A DNA stretch of 64,000 nt from an uncultured Subdoligranulum sp. (lineage in GTDB: Bacteria > Bacillota > Clostridia > Oscillospirales > Ruminococcaceae), in contig CAJFFY010000003.1 of the NCBI GenBank assembly GCA_904374465.1, positions 1 through 64,000 on the forward strand, in the 5' to 3' direction. The position numbers and the translations under genes are program-made. The notes beneath the pieces are model-generated. The model saw nothing but the letters and a program-made list of their open reading frames with translations. It had not been told where the DNA came from and searched no databases. This document shows positions 49,043-58,900 of the stretch, one piece after another (the first letter of the stretch is position 1; every line of letters starts with the position of its first letter).

Positions 49043-49843
49043 TTATTGCAAAGAATACTGGAAAGTTTCCGCCAGCCATCGGACAGCCAGGCCAACCCAG
49101 GCGGCGGCGTGGGGGTTGGCGGTGTTTACCTCGCGGGTGCAGATACTGGAACCATGCTGCCCGTGGGGGAACAGGTGTAATTCATAGGATACCTGGTGTT
49201 CGGTCAGAGCCTGGGCCAGAAGCAGCGAATTCTGCACCGGTACGGTGCCATCGTCCACCGTGTGCCACAGGAAAAAGGGGGGCAGATCCGACTGAACATG
49301 CTTTTCCAGACTGAAGGCCGCCCGCAGTGCAGGATCCTGACCGGCCAGCTGATCGAAGGAACCGGCATGAGCGAAGACACCGGCGGAGATCACCGGGTAT
49401 CCCAGCAGAACCGCGTCGGGGCGCGCTTCCTTCCCGTGAATGCCCAGGGCACAGCGAACCGGCTCGGCATCCCACAGGATGGCGGTGGACGCTGCCAGGT
49501 GTCCACCGGCGGAAAAACCACACACCGCAATCTTGCAAGGATCCACTCTCAATTTGCCGGCGTTGCGGCGAAGATGCAAGATCGCTCCGGCGGCGTCCAG
49601 CAGCGGCTGCCAGCGCAGGGGAGCGGGGGCCACGGTGTAGGACAGTACAAAGACCTGGTAACCGGCCTGCAAAAACGGCATGGCCACGGGATCGCCTTCC
49701 CGCACGCTGCAATGGTTATACCCGCCGCCCGGACAGATCAGGACAGCGGGTCGGGTGTTGAAGCGGGGCATCGACTGGGTACAGTCACGCAGATACCCGG
49801 TCAGTGTGGCGCCGCTGGGCAAGATGTGGGTATACACTTCCAT
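49043..49843 (-). CDS. Alpha/beta-hydrolase esterase, acetyl-xylan-esterase-like
   Basis: 266 residues. VLICPGGGYNHCSVREGDPV provides the oxyanion-hole HGGG-like segment. The nucleophile elbow is CGFSAGGHLA; FFLWHTVDDGTVPVQNSLLL gives the aspartate and FPHGQHGSS the histidine. This is the plan of the BD-FAE/Axe-type acetyl esterases found next to polysaccharide genes. No signal peptide, so cytoplasmic action on imported acetylated sugars is likely. It precedes the dehydrogenase gene in the same direction with an 18-base gap. Confidence 0.88.
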   Translation of the reverse strand: MEVYTHILPSGATLTGYLRDCTQSMPRFNTRPAVLICPGGGYNHCSVREGDPVAMPFLQAGYQVFVLSYTVAPAPLRWQPLLDAAGAILHLRRNAGKLRVDPCKIAVCGFSAGGHLAASTAILWDAEPVRCALGIHGKEARPDAVLLGYPVISAGVFAHAGSFDQLAGQDPALRAAFSLEKHVQSDLPPFFLWHTVDDGTVPVQNSLLLAQALTEHQVSYELHLFPHGQHGSSICTREVNTANPHAAAWVGLAVRWLAETFQYSLQ

Positions 49844-49869
49844 AAAAGGGCGCTCCTTTTCGATGGGGT

Positions 49870-50331
49870 TCAGTCCTGCGGCAGCGGATGGGTTTCCATG
49901 TATTCGGCCATGATGTCGGCAGCCAGCCGGACCAGCTCAGGGCAGGGACGTTTTTTGTAGTAGTCGGCGGTGCGGGGGCTGGCCACGGGGGAACCCTCCG
50001 CTTTGGCAAGACCCAGCAACTCCCGGCAGACGATGCTGCCGCCGCCGTTGCGCTGCTTGTATTGTTCGGCCAGGGCCTGGATTTCGGTATAGGTCTGGGT
50101 CTTTTTGGCAGGGTCGGTGTTGCCGTACAGAGCGCCCAGCACCAGCGTGATGCCGGAAAAAGCGCCGCAGACTTCCCGCATGCGGCCAAAGCCGCCGCCA
50201 AAGCCGGACGCCATCTTCAGGGCCTGCTCCTCTGTCAGGCCCATCTCGGCAGCAAAAGCCAGCGCCACGCACTGGCTGCAATTGTAGCCTTTAAAAAATG
50301 CCTCGTAGGCTTTGTCACCGTAGACAGACAT
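49870..50331 (-). CDS. C_GCAxxG_C_C family protein
   Basis: 153 residues from the ATG at 50331 (AAGGAA upstream; an ATG 24 bases earlier is possible). Conserved cysteines in GYNCSQCVALAFA, REVCGAFSGITLVLGALYGN, SIVCRELLG and RPCPELV, together with the FGGGFGRM segment, identify the family (PF09719). Members are thought to be metal or redox proteins; function is unproven. No membrane segment. Lies 26 bases upstream of the esterase and is divergent from htpG. Confidence 0.88.
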   Translation of the reverse strand: MSVYGDKAYEAFFKGYNCSQCVALAFAAEMGLTEEQALKMASGFGGGFGRMREVCGAFSGITLVLGALYGNTDPAKKTQTYTEIQALAEQYKQRNGGGSIVCRELLGLAKAEGSPVASPRTADYYKKRPCPELVRLAADIMAEYMETHPLPQD

Positions 50332-50454
50332 GGTTGTATCACATTCCTTTTCCATAACGTAGTTACAGGATACCCCAATTCGTCGCATTTGAAAAGGGGC
50401 GAAACCTTATTTTTGCAAGGTTTTTAAATTTTTTGTTAAATGGAAGGAAAAGCC

Positions 50455-50483
50455 TTGCACTTATTACAAAAGAGTGCTAAACT
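50455..50483 (+). promoter_or_regulatory. Promoter of htpG
   Basis: TTGCAC, 17 bases, TAAACT. The -10 box overlaps an extra GAGTGCTAA half-site at 50472-50480. Confidence 0.7.
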
Positions 50484-50487
50484 AACG

Positions 50488-50514
50488 TTAGCAGTTAAAA
50501 ACAAAGAGTGCTAA
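50488..50514 (+). promoter_or_regulatory. CIRCE operator (HrcA site) at htpG
   Basis: TTAGCAGTT, 9 bases, GAGTGCTAA. The right half is a perfect CIRCE half, the left differs at two of nine positions, and spacing is the standard nine. It lies just after the promoter, where HrcA binding would block initiation until heat shock. Confidence 0.8.
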
Positions 50515-50541
50515 TTCACCCGAAAAGCGAGGTCATTTTGT

Positions 50542-52443
50542 ATGGCAATGCATCAATTCAAGGCCGAAAGCAAGAAACTGCTCGACCTGATGATCAATTC
50601 GATTTATACCAACCGTGAAATCTTCCTGCGGGAATTGATTTCCAATGCATCGGACGCCTGCGATAAGCGGTATTTCAAGAGCCTGACCGACACGTCCATC
50701 GGCATCACCAAGGACGATCTGAAGATTCATATCCAGCCTGACAAGGAGAACCGTACTCTTACCATCAGCGATAACGGTATCGGTATGACCAAGGAGGAAC
50801 TGGAAAAGAACCTGGGTACCATCGCCAAATCCGGTTCCCTGGACTTCAAGACCGAGAACCAGAGCGACAATATCGATATCATCGGCCAGTTCGGCGTGGG
50901 CTTCTATTCCGCCTTCATGGTGGCCAGCAAAGTTACCGTGATCTCCCGTGCCCAGGGGGAAGACACCGCCTGGAAGTGGGAGTCCAAGGGTGTGGAAGGC
51001 TATACCCTGACCGAGGCCGACAAGGATGAGGTGGGTACCGAGATCATCCTGGTGCTCAAGGAGGATACCGACAACGAAAAGTACAGCGAGTATCTGGACG
51101 AATACACGCTGGCCAACCTTGTCAAGAAGTACAGCGATTATATCCGCTTCCCCATCACGATGTACCGCGAAAAATCCCGCCAGAAACCCAAGCCGGAGGA
51201 TGCCGGGGACGACTATAAGCCGGAGTACGAGACCTATACCGAGCTGGAAACCCTGAACAGCATGGTGCCCATCTGGAAGCGTCCCAAGAGTGAGGTCAAG
51301 GACGAGGATTACAACGAGTTCTACAAGAACAAGTTCATGGATTATTCCGACCCGCTGCGCGTCATTACCAGCCGCACCGAAGGCACCGCCACCTACACGG
51401 CGCTGCTCTTCATTCCCAGCCGCACTCCCTATGATTACTACACCAAGGAATACGAAAAGGGCCTGGCCCTCTATGCGTCCGGTGTCATGATCATGGAGAA
51501 GTGCGCCGACCTTCTGCCCGACTACTTCAGCTTTGTCAAGGGCGTGGTGGACAGCGAGGACCTGAGCCTGAACATCAGCCGTGAGACGTTGCAGAAGGAC
51601 AGCCAGCTCAAGCTGATGCACAACAGCCTGGAAAAGAAGATCAAGAATGAGCTGCACGCCATGCTGGTCAATGACCGTGACAAATACGAAACCTTCTGGA
51701 AGGCGTTTGGCCGCCAGATCAAGTTCGGTATTTATGGCGACTACGGCATGCACAAGGACCTGCTGGCCGACCTGCTGCTCTTCTACTCCGCCAAGGAGCA
51801 GAAACTGGTAACCCTCGACGAGTATATCGAAAAGATGCCCGAAGGCCAGAAGTGCATCTACTATGCGGCCGGTGACGACACCGACCGGCTGGGCAAGCTG
51901 CCCAACGCACAGCTGGTGCTCAGCAAGGGCTACGATCTGCTGCTCTGCACCGAGGATGTGGACGAATTCTGCCTGCAGATGATGCGGGATTACAAAGAGA
52001 AAGAGTTCAAGAACATCAACTCCGGGGATCTGGGCCTGGAAACCGAGGAGGAAAAGAAAGCCGCCGAGGAGACCGCCACCGAAAACAAGGATTTGTTTGA
52101 GGAGATCAAAAAGGCCCTGAACGGTAAGATCAAGGATGTCAAGGTCAATCCCACCCTGCAGGAACATCCCGTCACTCTCTCCAGCGAAGGCGGTATTTCG
52201 ATGGAGATGGAGAAGGTGCTGCGCAAGATGCCCAACGGGGAAGGTGTGGAGAGCACCAAGGTGCTGGAACTCAACCCGTCCCATGCGGTGTTTGCCGCAC
52301 TGAAGGCCGCCCATGAGGCAGGCGATACCGAGAAGGTCGGCAAGTACGCCGAACTGCTCTATGACCAGGCCCTGCTGATTGCCGGTTTGCCCATCGAAGA
52401 CCCCGTGGCCTATGCCCAGTTGGTCTGCAGCCTGATGCAATAA
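50542..52443 (+). CDS. htpG: Molecular chaperone HtpG (Hsp90 family)
   Basis: 633 residues. GHKL ATPase domain: REIFLRELISNASDACDKRY, ISDNGIGMTKEEL and IGQFGVGFYSAFMVA. Middle domain with the catalytic arginine region (LNISRETLQKDSQLKLM) and the C-terminal dimerisation domain ending PVAYAQLVCSLMQ. ATP-dependent chaperone in the cytoplasm. The start has GAGG upstream. The promoter carries a CIRCE site, so repression by HrcA is expected; in Bacillus subtilis htpG is not in the CIRCE regulon. Confidence 0.96.
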   Translation: MAMHQFKAESKKLLDLMINSIYTNREIFLRELISNASDACDKRYFKSLTDTSIGITKDDLKIHIQPDKENRTLTISDNGIGMTKEELEKNLGTIAKSGSLDFKTENQSDNIDIIGQFGVGFYSAFMVASKVTVISRAQGEDTAWKWESKGVEGYTLTEADKDEVGTEIILVLKEDTDNEKYSEYLDEYTLANLVKKYSDYIRFPITMYREKSRQKPKPEDAGDDYKPEYETYTELETLNSMVPIWKRPKSEVKDEDYNEFYKNKFMDYSDPLRVITSRTEGTATYTALLFIPSRTPYDYYTKEYEKGLALYASGVMIMEKCADLLPDYFSFVKGVVDSEDLSLNISRETLQKDSQLKLMHNSLEKKIKNELHAMLVNDRDKYETFWKAFGRQIKFGIYGDYGMHKDLLADLLLFYSAKEQKLVTLDEYIEKMPEGQKCIYYAAGDDTDRLGKLPNAQLVLSKGYDLLLCTEDVDEFCLQMMRDYKEKEFKNINSGDLGLETEEEKKAAEETATENKDLFEEIKKALNGKIKDVKVNPTLQEHPVTLSSEGGISMEMEKVLRKMPNGEGVESTKVLELNPSHAVFAALKAAHEAGDTEKVGKYAELLYDQALLIAGLPIEDPVAYAQLVCSLMQ

Positions 52444-52463
52444 AGTTTTCGTATCCTTTTCCG

Positions 52464-52493
52464 GCGCCGGACGAAATCGTCCGGCGCTTTTTT
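52464..52493 (+). terminator. Terminator of htpG
   Basis: GCGCCGGACG, AAAT loop, CGTCCGGCGC, followed by six T. Confidence 0.93.
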
Positions 52494-52603
52494 GCGCTCC
52501 CACAGCAAAAAGTGCGAATTTTGCGAAAAAGTGTTTGAAATGGCGCAAGAATTGTGCTATTCTTGTGGTGACCACAAAAATGAATCGAAAAAGGAGCTTG
52601 TTA

Positions 52604-53467
52604 ATGGTTTCCGAATACACCTACTGCCCGCAGACAGATTTTTTTATTGAGCGGGTAGACCGGGACACCGGGTTTGATATGCCCAGCTTCCACATTCACC
52701 ATAAATTCGAAATTTACTACGAAATTGCCGGCAGCCGGCGCTATTTTATCGAGGACTCCGCCTATATCGTAAACGCGGGCAGCGTGGTGCTGATCGGTGA
52801 AAATCAGATCCACAAAACCGCTTCGCTGGGAGACGCCCCCTCCAGCCGGATTGTTTTGAATTTCAGTCGGGAATACCTGGAAAAGATTGCCCAGGCTTTT
52901 CCGGAGGTGGATTTTTTTTCTTTCCTCACAGAGGAGCACAACCACCTGCTGTCCACCATAACGGTCAAACAGCAAAACCACATCCAGACCATGATGCAGC
53001 AGATGCTGGTGCTGGAAGAGGACGATTCAAAGGAAGCCGAAGCCATGCGCACCATGCTGCTGGCCACGCTGTTGCTGGAACTGAAAAAACTTTGCCGACA
53101 GCAACAGGAGCAGGGGGGCGAAAAGGGCCGCGTCAGCAACCACATTGTGGACCAGATCCAGGCCTACATCGCCCAGCATTATGCCGAGAAACTGACCCTC
53201 ACCGGGATTGCCGGGCAATTTTATATCAGCCCCTATTACCTCAGCCGCCTTTTTAAAAAGTCCACCAACCTCAGCCTGATCGAATATATCAACGGTGTGC
53301 GCATCAAGGCAGCACAGAACCTCATTGAAAAAACAGGGGAGAGCATCTCCACCGTCGCCGAAAAGACCGGTTTTATGACCACGGCTCATTTCCGGCGCGT
53401 CTTCAAGGACGCCACCGGTCTTTCACCGCAGCAATACCGGCAATATTACAAGCGCGTCAACAAATAA
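52604..53467 (+). CDS. AraC-family transcriptional regulator
   Basis: 287 residues from the ATG at 52604; AAAAGGAG lies 9 bases upstream. Cupin-like N-terminus (HIHHKFEIYYEIAGSRRYFI, NAGSVVLIGENQIHKT) and a C-terminal double helix-turn-helix (LTLTGIAGQFYISPYYLSRL and ISTVAEKTGFMTTAHFRRVF). The central helical linker is rich in Met and Gln. Probably controls carbohydrate genes elsewhere; no target gene is adjacent, since the next gene is convergent tdk. Confidence 0.9.
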   Translation: MVSEYTYCPQTDFFIERVDRDTGFDMPSFHIHHKFEIYYEIAGSRRYFIEDSAYIVNAGSVVLIGENQIHKTASLGDAPSSRIVLNFSREYLEKIAQAFPEVDFFSFLTEEHNHLLSTITVKQQNHIQTMMQQMLVLEEDDSKEAEAMRTMLLATLLLELKKLCRQQQEQGGEKGRVSNHIVDQIQAYIAQHYAEKLTLTGIAGQFYISPYYLSRLFKKSTNLSLIEYINGVRIKAAQNLIEKTGESISTVAEKTGFMTTAHFRRVFKDATGLSPQQYRQYYKRVNK

Positions 53468-53470
53468 AAA

Positions 53471-53501
53471 CTGCCCGGCCTGGGAGCCGGGCAGTTTTTT
53501 T
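53471..53501. terminator. Bidirectional terminator between the AraC gene and tdk
   Basis: CTGCCCGGC paired with GCCGGGCAG, flanked by AAAAA on the left and seven T on the right. Confidence 0.9.
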
Positions 53502-53503
53502 GT

Positions 53504-54118
53504 TTATGCTTCCTGTTTACCGTGCCGCTTCAGGAAGGCCCGGTATTCCCGGAACCAACATTGCGGGCACAGACTCTGGTATTCCACGTTGTCCACCGTA
53601 TCGATGGCCACCTGGGCCCCCTCAAAGACAAACTCACCGTTTACTTTGCGTCCGTTGCAGATGGCTTTGCGGCCGCACGCACAGATGGTCTTGAGTTCCT
53701 CAATGGTATGGGCCAGTTCCAGCAGCCGGGTGGAACCGGGGAAGCCGCGCATCATAAAGTCGGCGCGCAGCCCGTAGCAGATGACCGGAATGCCCAGGTC
53801 CACCGTGACCAGGAACAGCTCCTCTGCCTGGCGGGGAGTAAAAAACTGACTTTCGTCACAAAGCACACAGGCCGGGGCGCCGTGGGCGGCGGTGTCGGCT
53901 TTGACCAGGTCGATGATGGTCATTTCCGGGGTGACAAGCTGATCCACTTTACAGCTGATGCCCAGGCGGGAAACGATGGAATCTTGCCCTTTGGTATCGA
54001 TGGACGGTTTGAGGATCAGTACCCGCATACCGCGTTCTTTGTAGTTGTAAGCCACCTGCATCAGGGCGGTGGTTTTGCCGCTGTTCATAGCGCCGTAGCG
54101 GAAATACAGTTTTGCCAT
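53504..54118 (-). CDS. tdk: Thymidine kinase
   Basis: 204 residues. P-loop GAMNSGKTTALMQVAYNY at the N-terminus, CDESQFFTPRQ with the catalytic acidic residue, and a zinc site from CACGRKA and CPQCW. It phosphorylates thymidine to dTMP, salvaging nucleoside that pyrimidine-nucleoside phosphorylase would otherwise degrade. Begins 15 bases after rex and is probably co-transcribed with it. Confidence 0.96.
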   Translation of the reverse strand: MAKLYFRYGAMNSGKTTALMQVAYNYKERGMRVLILKPSIDTKGQDSIVSRLGISCKVDQLVTPEMTIIDLVKADTAAHGAPACVLCDESQFFTPRQAEELFLVTVDLGIPVICYGLRADFMMRGFPGSTRLLELAHTIEELKTICACGRKAICNGRKVNGEFVFEGAQVAIDTVDNVEYQSLCPQCWFREYRAFLKRHGKQEA

Positions 54119-54133
54119 GGGGCGTAAGCTCCT

Positions 54134-54775
54134 TTATTGGTCTTTGTTGCGAAGCCGATAGCCGAGGCTCATCAGGCTGTCACCGAGATGTACGTTCTCC
54201 ACCGTGAGACCCGGGTATTCCACCGACAGGTCATAGTGGCTGAAATTCCAGACACCCTGAATGCCGTAGGATACCAGATCCCCGGCCACATCCATGGCGC
54301 TCTGGCGGGGCACACACAGCACCGCGACGGTGGGACGATGTTCCTCGCAGAAGGCTTTCAGCTCGTGCAGCGGCAGGATGGGGACGCCGCACATTTCTTT
54401 TCCGAACAGGTCGGGATTGATGTCAAACACCCCAATCAGCCGGTAGCCGTTGGTGTCCCGGCTGATGAAACTGGACACCGCCGAGCCCAGATGGCCCGCG
54501 CCAATCAGAATGGTTCCCAGCCGCTCCCCGTCGCCAAACAGCAGTTTGCCGATTTCGGTGCGCAGCACATCCACCTTGTAGCCGATGCCCTGCTGGCCAA
54601 ATCCGCCAAAACAATTGAAATCCTGGCGCACCTGGCTGGCCGTGGTGCCCATCATGTGAGCCAGTTCGCTGGAAGAAATTTTCTCTTTTCCGTCAGCCGA
54701 AAGGTTTGTCAGGTAACGATAGTATTTGGGCAAGCGCTTGATTACCGGAAGGGAAACCTTGTTTTGAACCGCCAT
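54134..54775 (-). CDS. rex: Redox-sensing transcriptional repressor Rex
   Basis: 213 residues from the ATG at 54775 (GAGG upstream; a further ATG 21 bases earlier is less likely). N-terminal winged helix (LPVIKRLPKYYRYLTNLS, ISSSELAHMMGTTASQVRQD) and a Rossmann domain with ILIGAGHLGSAV. Rex binds DNA when NADH is low relative to NAD+ and represses fermentation and redox genes; the D-lactate-type dehydrogenase 5 kb away is a conceivable target. I see no Rex-type palindrome at its own promoter. Confidence 0.96.
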   Translation of the reverse strand: MAVQNKVSLPVIKRLPKYYRYLTNLSADGKEKISSSELAHMMGTTASQVRQDFNCFGGFGQQGIGYKVDVLRTEIGKLLFGDGERLGTILIGAGHLGSAVSSFISRDTNGYRLIGVFDINPDLFGKEMCGVPILPLHELKAFCEEHRPTVAVLCVPRQSAMDVAGDLVSYGIQGVWNFSHYDLSVEYPGLTVENVHLGDSLMSLGYRLRNKDQ

Positions 54776-54849
54776 GATCGTGTTACCTCGCAACATACCG
54801 CCGGCATCCTGCCGGGCGGCGAATTTTCAAAAGGATAATTTTATAACTT

Positions 54850-54878
54850 ATTATAAATACTCTCGGTGTAATTGTCAA
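54850..54878 (-). promoter_or_regulatory. Promoter of rex-tdk
   Basis: On the minus strand TTGACA, 17 bases, TATAAT: an exact consensus match, 75 bases before the rex start. Confidence 0.9.
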
Positions 54879-55077
54879 TTTTTTATCTAAGTTTTTTGCA
54901 AAACAACTCAACAATGGTCCTTTGTGCCCAAAAGCAGACAAAATTGATGCGCTTGGCTGGAACCAATGGGAAAGAACTTCACAAAGCGAAACAATCTTGA
55001 CTGGCCAGCGCATAACCCAAACCCGCGTCGGACATACTGGAAAGAAAATGCAAGCAGGGAAGGGAGTTGCCGAAAAG

Positions 55078-55797
55078 ATGGAACCGGTATCGAAAAAAAG
55101 CAAAGAGAAAGCCAAACTGAACCCCACCGAGAGTGCTGCCCTCAAACGTCTGGAGCACGATCTGATCACCGAGGACGGGATCGTGCCGGCCACAAAGGGA
55201 CGGCATGCCATCCACTGTCTGACGGTGATCGGTACCATCGAAGGGCATACGCTGGCACCGGACAGCCAGAAGACCACCAAGTATGAACACGTGATTCCGC
55301 AGCTGGTGGATATTGAGGAGGACCCGGAGATTGAAGGGCTCTTGGTGATTCTCAATACCGTGGGCGGCGACGTGGAAGCCGGACTGGCCCTGGCGGAACT
55401 GATCGCGGGGGTCAGCAAGCCCAGCGCCACACTGGTGTTGGGGGGCGGACATTCCATCGGCATTCCGCTGGCGGTTTCGGCCCGACGCAGTTTTATTGTG
55501 CCCACGGCCACCATGACCGTGCATCCGGTGCGCCATTCCGGCATGGTGCTGGGCGTGCCGCAGACCCTGCGCTATTTTGAGCAGATGCAGGAGCGGATTG
55601 TGGGCTTTGTGGCCGGTCACTCGGGCATCACGGCCCGACGTTTTACCACGCTGATGCACAACACCGGGGAACTGGTGATGGATATGGGCACCGTGCTGGA
55701 TGGCCGGCAGGCGGTGGAAGAGGGGCTCATCGACGAACTGGGCGGATTATCCGACGCATTGGGCTATCTGTACCGGGAGATTGAAGGAAAAAAGTGA
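55078..55797 (+). CDS. ClpP-fold serine protease, TepA/YmfB-like
   Basis: 239 residues from the ATG at 55078 (AAGGGAG 11 bases upstream; the reading frame is open further upstream). VILNTVGGDVEAGLALAELI, GGGHSIGIPLAVSARRSFIV with the likely catalytic serine, and TMTVHPVRHSG with the histidine place it in the ClpP/crotonase-fold family known as translocation-enhancing protein TepA. No signal peptide. TepA-like proteins lie upstream of FtsK/SpoIIIE genes in many Firmicutes, as here. It may degrade peptides; the specific role is not established. Confidence 0.88.
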   Translation: MEPVSKKSKEKAKLNPTESAALKRLEHDLITEDGIVPATKGRHAIHCLTVIGTIEGHTLAPDSQKTTKYEHVIPQLVDIEEDPEIEGLLVILNTVGGDVEAGLALAELIAGVSKPSATLVLGGGHSIGIPLAVSARRSFIVPTATMTVHPVRHSGMVLGVPQTLRYFEQMQERIVGFVAGHSGITARRFTTLMHNTGELVMDMGTVLDGRQAVEEGLIDELGGLSDALGYLYREIEGKK

Positions 55798-55865
55798 CGG
55801 CAGTCCGACCTGTAAAATCCGGAAGGGCGCTTCCATTTTCCATTTACAACCCCCTGCATTCGTGC

Positions 55866-55913
55866 TAAAATAAGTACCGAATATTCGTTTGGCCCAAGGG
55901 CCTACTTATTTTA
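55866..55913 (+). repeat. Large inverted repeat between the TepA-like gene and ftsK
   Basis: TAAAATAAGTA and TACTTATTTTA form a perfect 11-bp inverted repeat around a 26-base centre that itself contains GGCCCAAGGGCC. As RNA it gives a branched or extended stem. It may terminate upstream transcription weakly, or be a protein site in the ftsK leader. Confidence 0.6.
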
Positions 55914-55944
55914 TATACAGTGCAATAGAGGGGTATTATTCAGC

Positions 55945-58900
55945 ATGGCACAATCTCGTTCCAGTAAAAACAGCAGCAAACGCAAATCTTCTTCCGGCCG
56001 AAGCAGTTCGTCCCGCAGCCGCAGCACGGGGACGCGTTCGTCCTCATCCCGTGGCAAAAAGGCTGCCTCCCGGCGCGCCCAGCGCCGGGCCGAAAATCCC
56101 AACCTGGTCCGCAGTGTTTTGCTGGCGGGGCTGGGCATTCTTTGTGTGGCCATGGTGCTGGTGCCCGGCCAGAATATCTGGAAGGTGATGCGCGGGGGCC
56201 TGTTCGGCATTTTCGGCATCATGACCTATCTGGTGGGGCCTTTTTTGCTGTACCTGGCCTACCTGCTGGCATCGGGCTACCGGGTGGCCTTGTTTGCGGG
56301 CAAAGTGACCCTGATGGGCATTCTGTGCGCCAGTGTCCCGGTGGTATTTTCCAAGGTTTCAGTCAGCGAGGCCAATGCCTGGGAAATCATCAAGATGCTT
56401 TTCATGCGTGGTCAGACCGGCTTTTGGGAAGGCGGCGTGCTGGGGGCGCCCATCGGTGCCACCCTGTTGGCTTTGTTCGGGCGGCCTGCCTCCAATTTTG
56501 TGATGCTGCTGGTCTTTGCCCTGGGGCTGATGGTCTTCTTTGCCATCACCCCGGTGGATGTGGTGGAGTTCCTCAACGGCCAGTACCGCAAAGTGCAGGA
56601 GGTCCGTGCCGAGCGTGAGGCGGCGGAATCTGCCTACGATACGCAGCTTTTCGGCAGCGAACCGGAGGAAGAACCCATTGAAAACCTGACCGGCACACTG
56701 CCGGATGCCCAGCGCCGGCACCACCCGGCCTACGATGTCATTGCGGATACCGGGCGGATCCCATTGGGCGGAAACCAGGCAGCGGGAACCTCCGCGCCGG
56801 CTTCTGCCCCGGTCATGCCCAATCTGGCAGGTATGGGTGCGGCGCCGCGGGCGTCCTTCGATGTGGACCTGGGGCCCAGCGCCGAAAGCAAGGCGCTGCA
56901 GCAGGCGGTGGAGCACGATCCGCTGGAGCCGGTCAGCATTGGGCCGGGCGGCACATTCGGCATGGACCCGCTGTCCCATCTTTCCGATTCCCAGCGATTC
57001 CGCGCCCAGAAACAGGCACCTGCTCCGGCGCCTGCCCCGCAGGAGGATTTTGAGCTGAAATTGCAGCCGGAGCAACCGGCGGCGCAGCCTGCGGCAGGGG
57101 ATGAACTGGATTCCCTGATCAACCGCGCCGTCAACGGACATGCCCCGTACTATGCCCCCCACGAAGCGGGCGGGGCGGCCTATACCGAACCGGAGGAACA
57201 AGGCTTCTCCGTGCCCTTGCAGCCGGAACCGCAGGCAGAATCCTTTGACACGCCGCTGGTGCCCGTTCCGCAGGAAACGACGCCCCGTGTGCCGGGGGAT
57301 ACCATGGCTTTCTCTCCGGAGGACCTGCAGACGGCGGCTGCCCAGGGCGGTGCAATTCCCACTCTCAACGGAAGTTTTGACACGGTGGGCCAGGCAGCCA
57401 GTGCGGCCTGGCAGGCGGGACGCCCCCTGTCGGAGCTGCTGGATACCCAGCCCGCTTCCCAGACGCCCAGTCGTCCCACCGGGACGGAGCGTTCCTTCAC
57501 GGTGCCCCAGCAAGGCGAAGCTGCGGAGCTGCGGGTGAGTACCACGGTGGGTAATTCTGCGTCGGCACCTATCAGTTCGCCGCCGTCGGCAGCCAAAGCG
57601 GACCCCCATGCCATGCAGCTGGCGGCGGCCGCCAAGGAACCGCCCAAGCCCTACTGTTATCCGTCGCTGAACCTCTTCAACGCCACCCGGCCGGAGGACG
57701 AAGCCGGTGCCGCGCGGGAGATGAAGAAAAACGCCGACACGCTGGTGAACACGCTGGAAAGCTTCGGCGTCAAGACAAAGATTCTGGATATCTGCCGGGG
57801 GCCTTCGGTCACCCGATATGAACTGCAGCCCCAGGCGGGCATCAAGGTCAGCCGCATTACCAGCCTGGCCGATGACATTGCCCTGAACCTGGCCACGGCG
57901 GGAGTCCGGATCGAGGCGCCCATTCCCGGCAAACCGGCTGTCGGTATCGAGGTACCCAACAAGATTCGTTCCACCGTCAACATCCGCACGGTGTTTGAAT
58001 CCCAGAATTACATCAATATGCGCAGCCCGCTGACCATGGCGCTTGGCAAGGATATTGCCGGCACCGCCCAGGTGGCGGACCTTTGCAAGATGCCCCACCT
58101 GCTCATTGCCGGTTCCACCGGCAGCGGTAAATCGGTCTGCGTCAACTCCATTATCATCAGCTTTTTGTTCCGCTCCGGGCCGGAGGATGTCAAACTGATC
58201 CTCATCGACCCCAAGGTGGTGGAACTGGCGGAATACAACGGCATTCCGCATCTGCTGATGCCGGTGGTCACCGAACCCCGCAAGGCGGCCGGTGCACTGG
58301 GCGCCAGCGTGGCCGAGATGGAGCGCCGCTACAAACTGTTTGCGGAGAACAACGTCCGCGAAATCAAAGCCTACAACAAGCTCGCAGCCCAGACGGGGAT
58401 GGAGCACCTGCCTTATATCGCCATTATCATCGATGAGTTGGCCGACCTGATGATGGTGGCCGGCAAAGAGGTGGAGGATTATATCTGCCGCATTGCCCAG
58501 AAGGCCCGCGCGGCCGGCATCCACCTGATCGTTGCCACCCAGCGTCCCAGCGTGGATGTCATCACCGGTCTGATCAAGGCCAACATTCCCAGCCGCATTG
58601 CCTTCGCGGTTTCCAGCCAGATCGACTCCCGGACCATCCTGGATACATCCGGCGCCGAAAAGCTGCTGGGCAACGGTGATATGCTGTTCCTGCCGGTGGG
58701 CGCTGCCAAGCCGGTGCGTGTGCAGGGCACCTTTGTCACCGACGAAGAAATCGGTGCGGTGCTCAGTTTCATCAAGTCCACCTCCTCCTCTCAGTATGAC
58801 GAGGAGATGATTGCCGAGATGGAGCGCCGTGCGGTGGCAGAAAAGGGCAGCAAAAAGGGTGACGATGACGGAGACGGAAGCGGCGCCCTGGATCCCATGT

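Noticed and set aside
50404..50440. Short hairpin AAACCTT/AAGGTTT followed by a T-rich stretch between the C_GCAxxG_C_C gene and htpG
   Set aside because: No gene on the plus strand precedes it, so a terminator role is unsupported; the stem is only seven base pairs.
50533..52620. 695-codon open frame opposite htpG
   Set aside because: Antisense shadow with Leu/Gln/Val-rich translation and no motifs; htpG is unambiguous.
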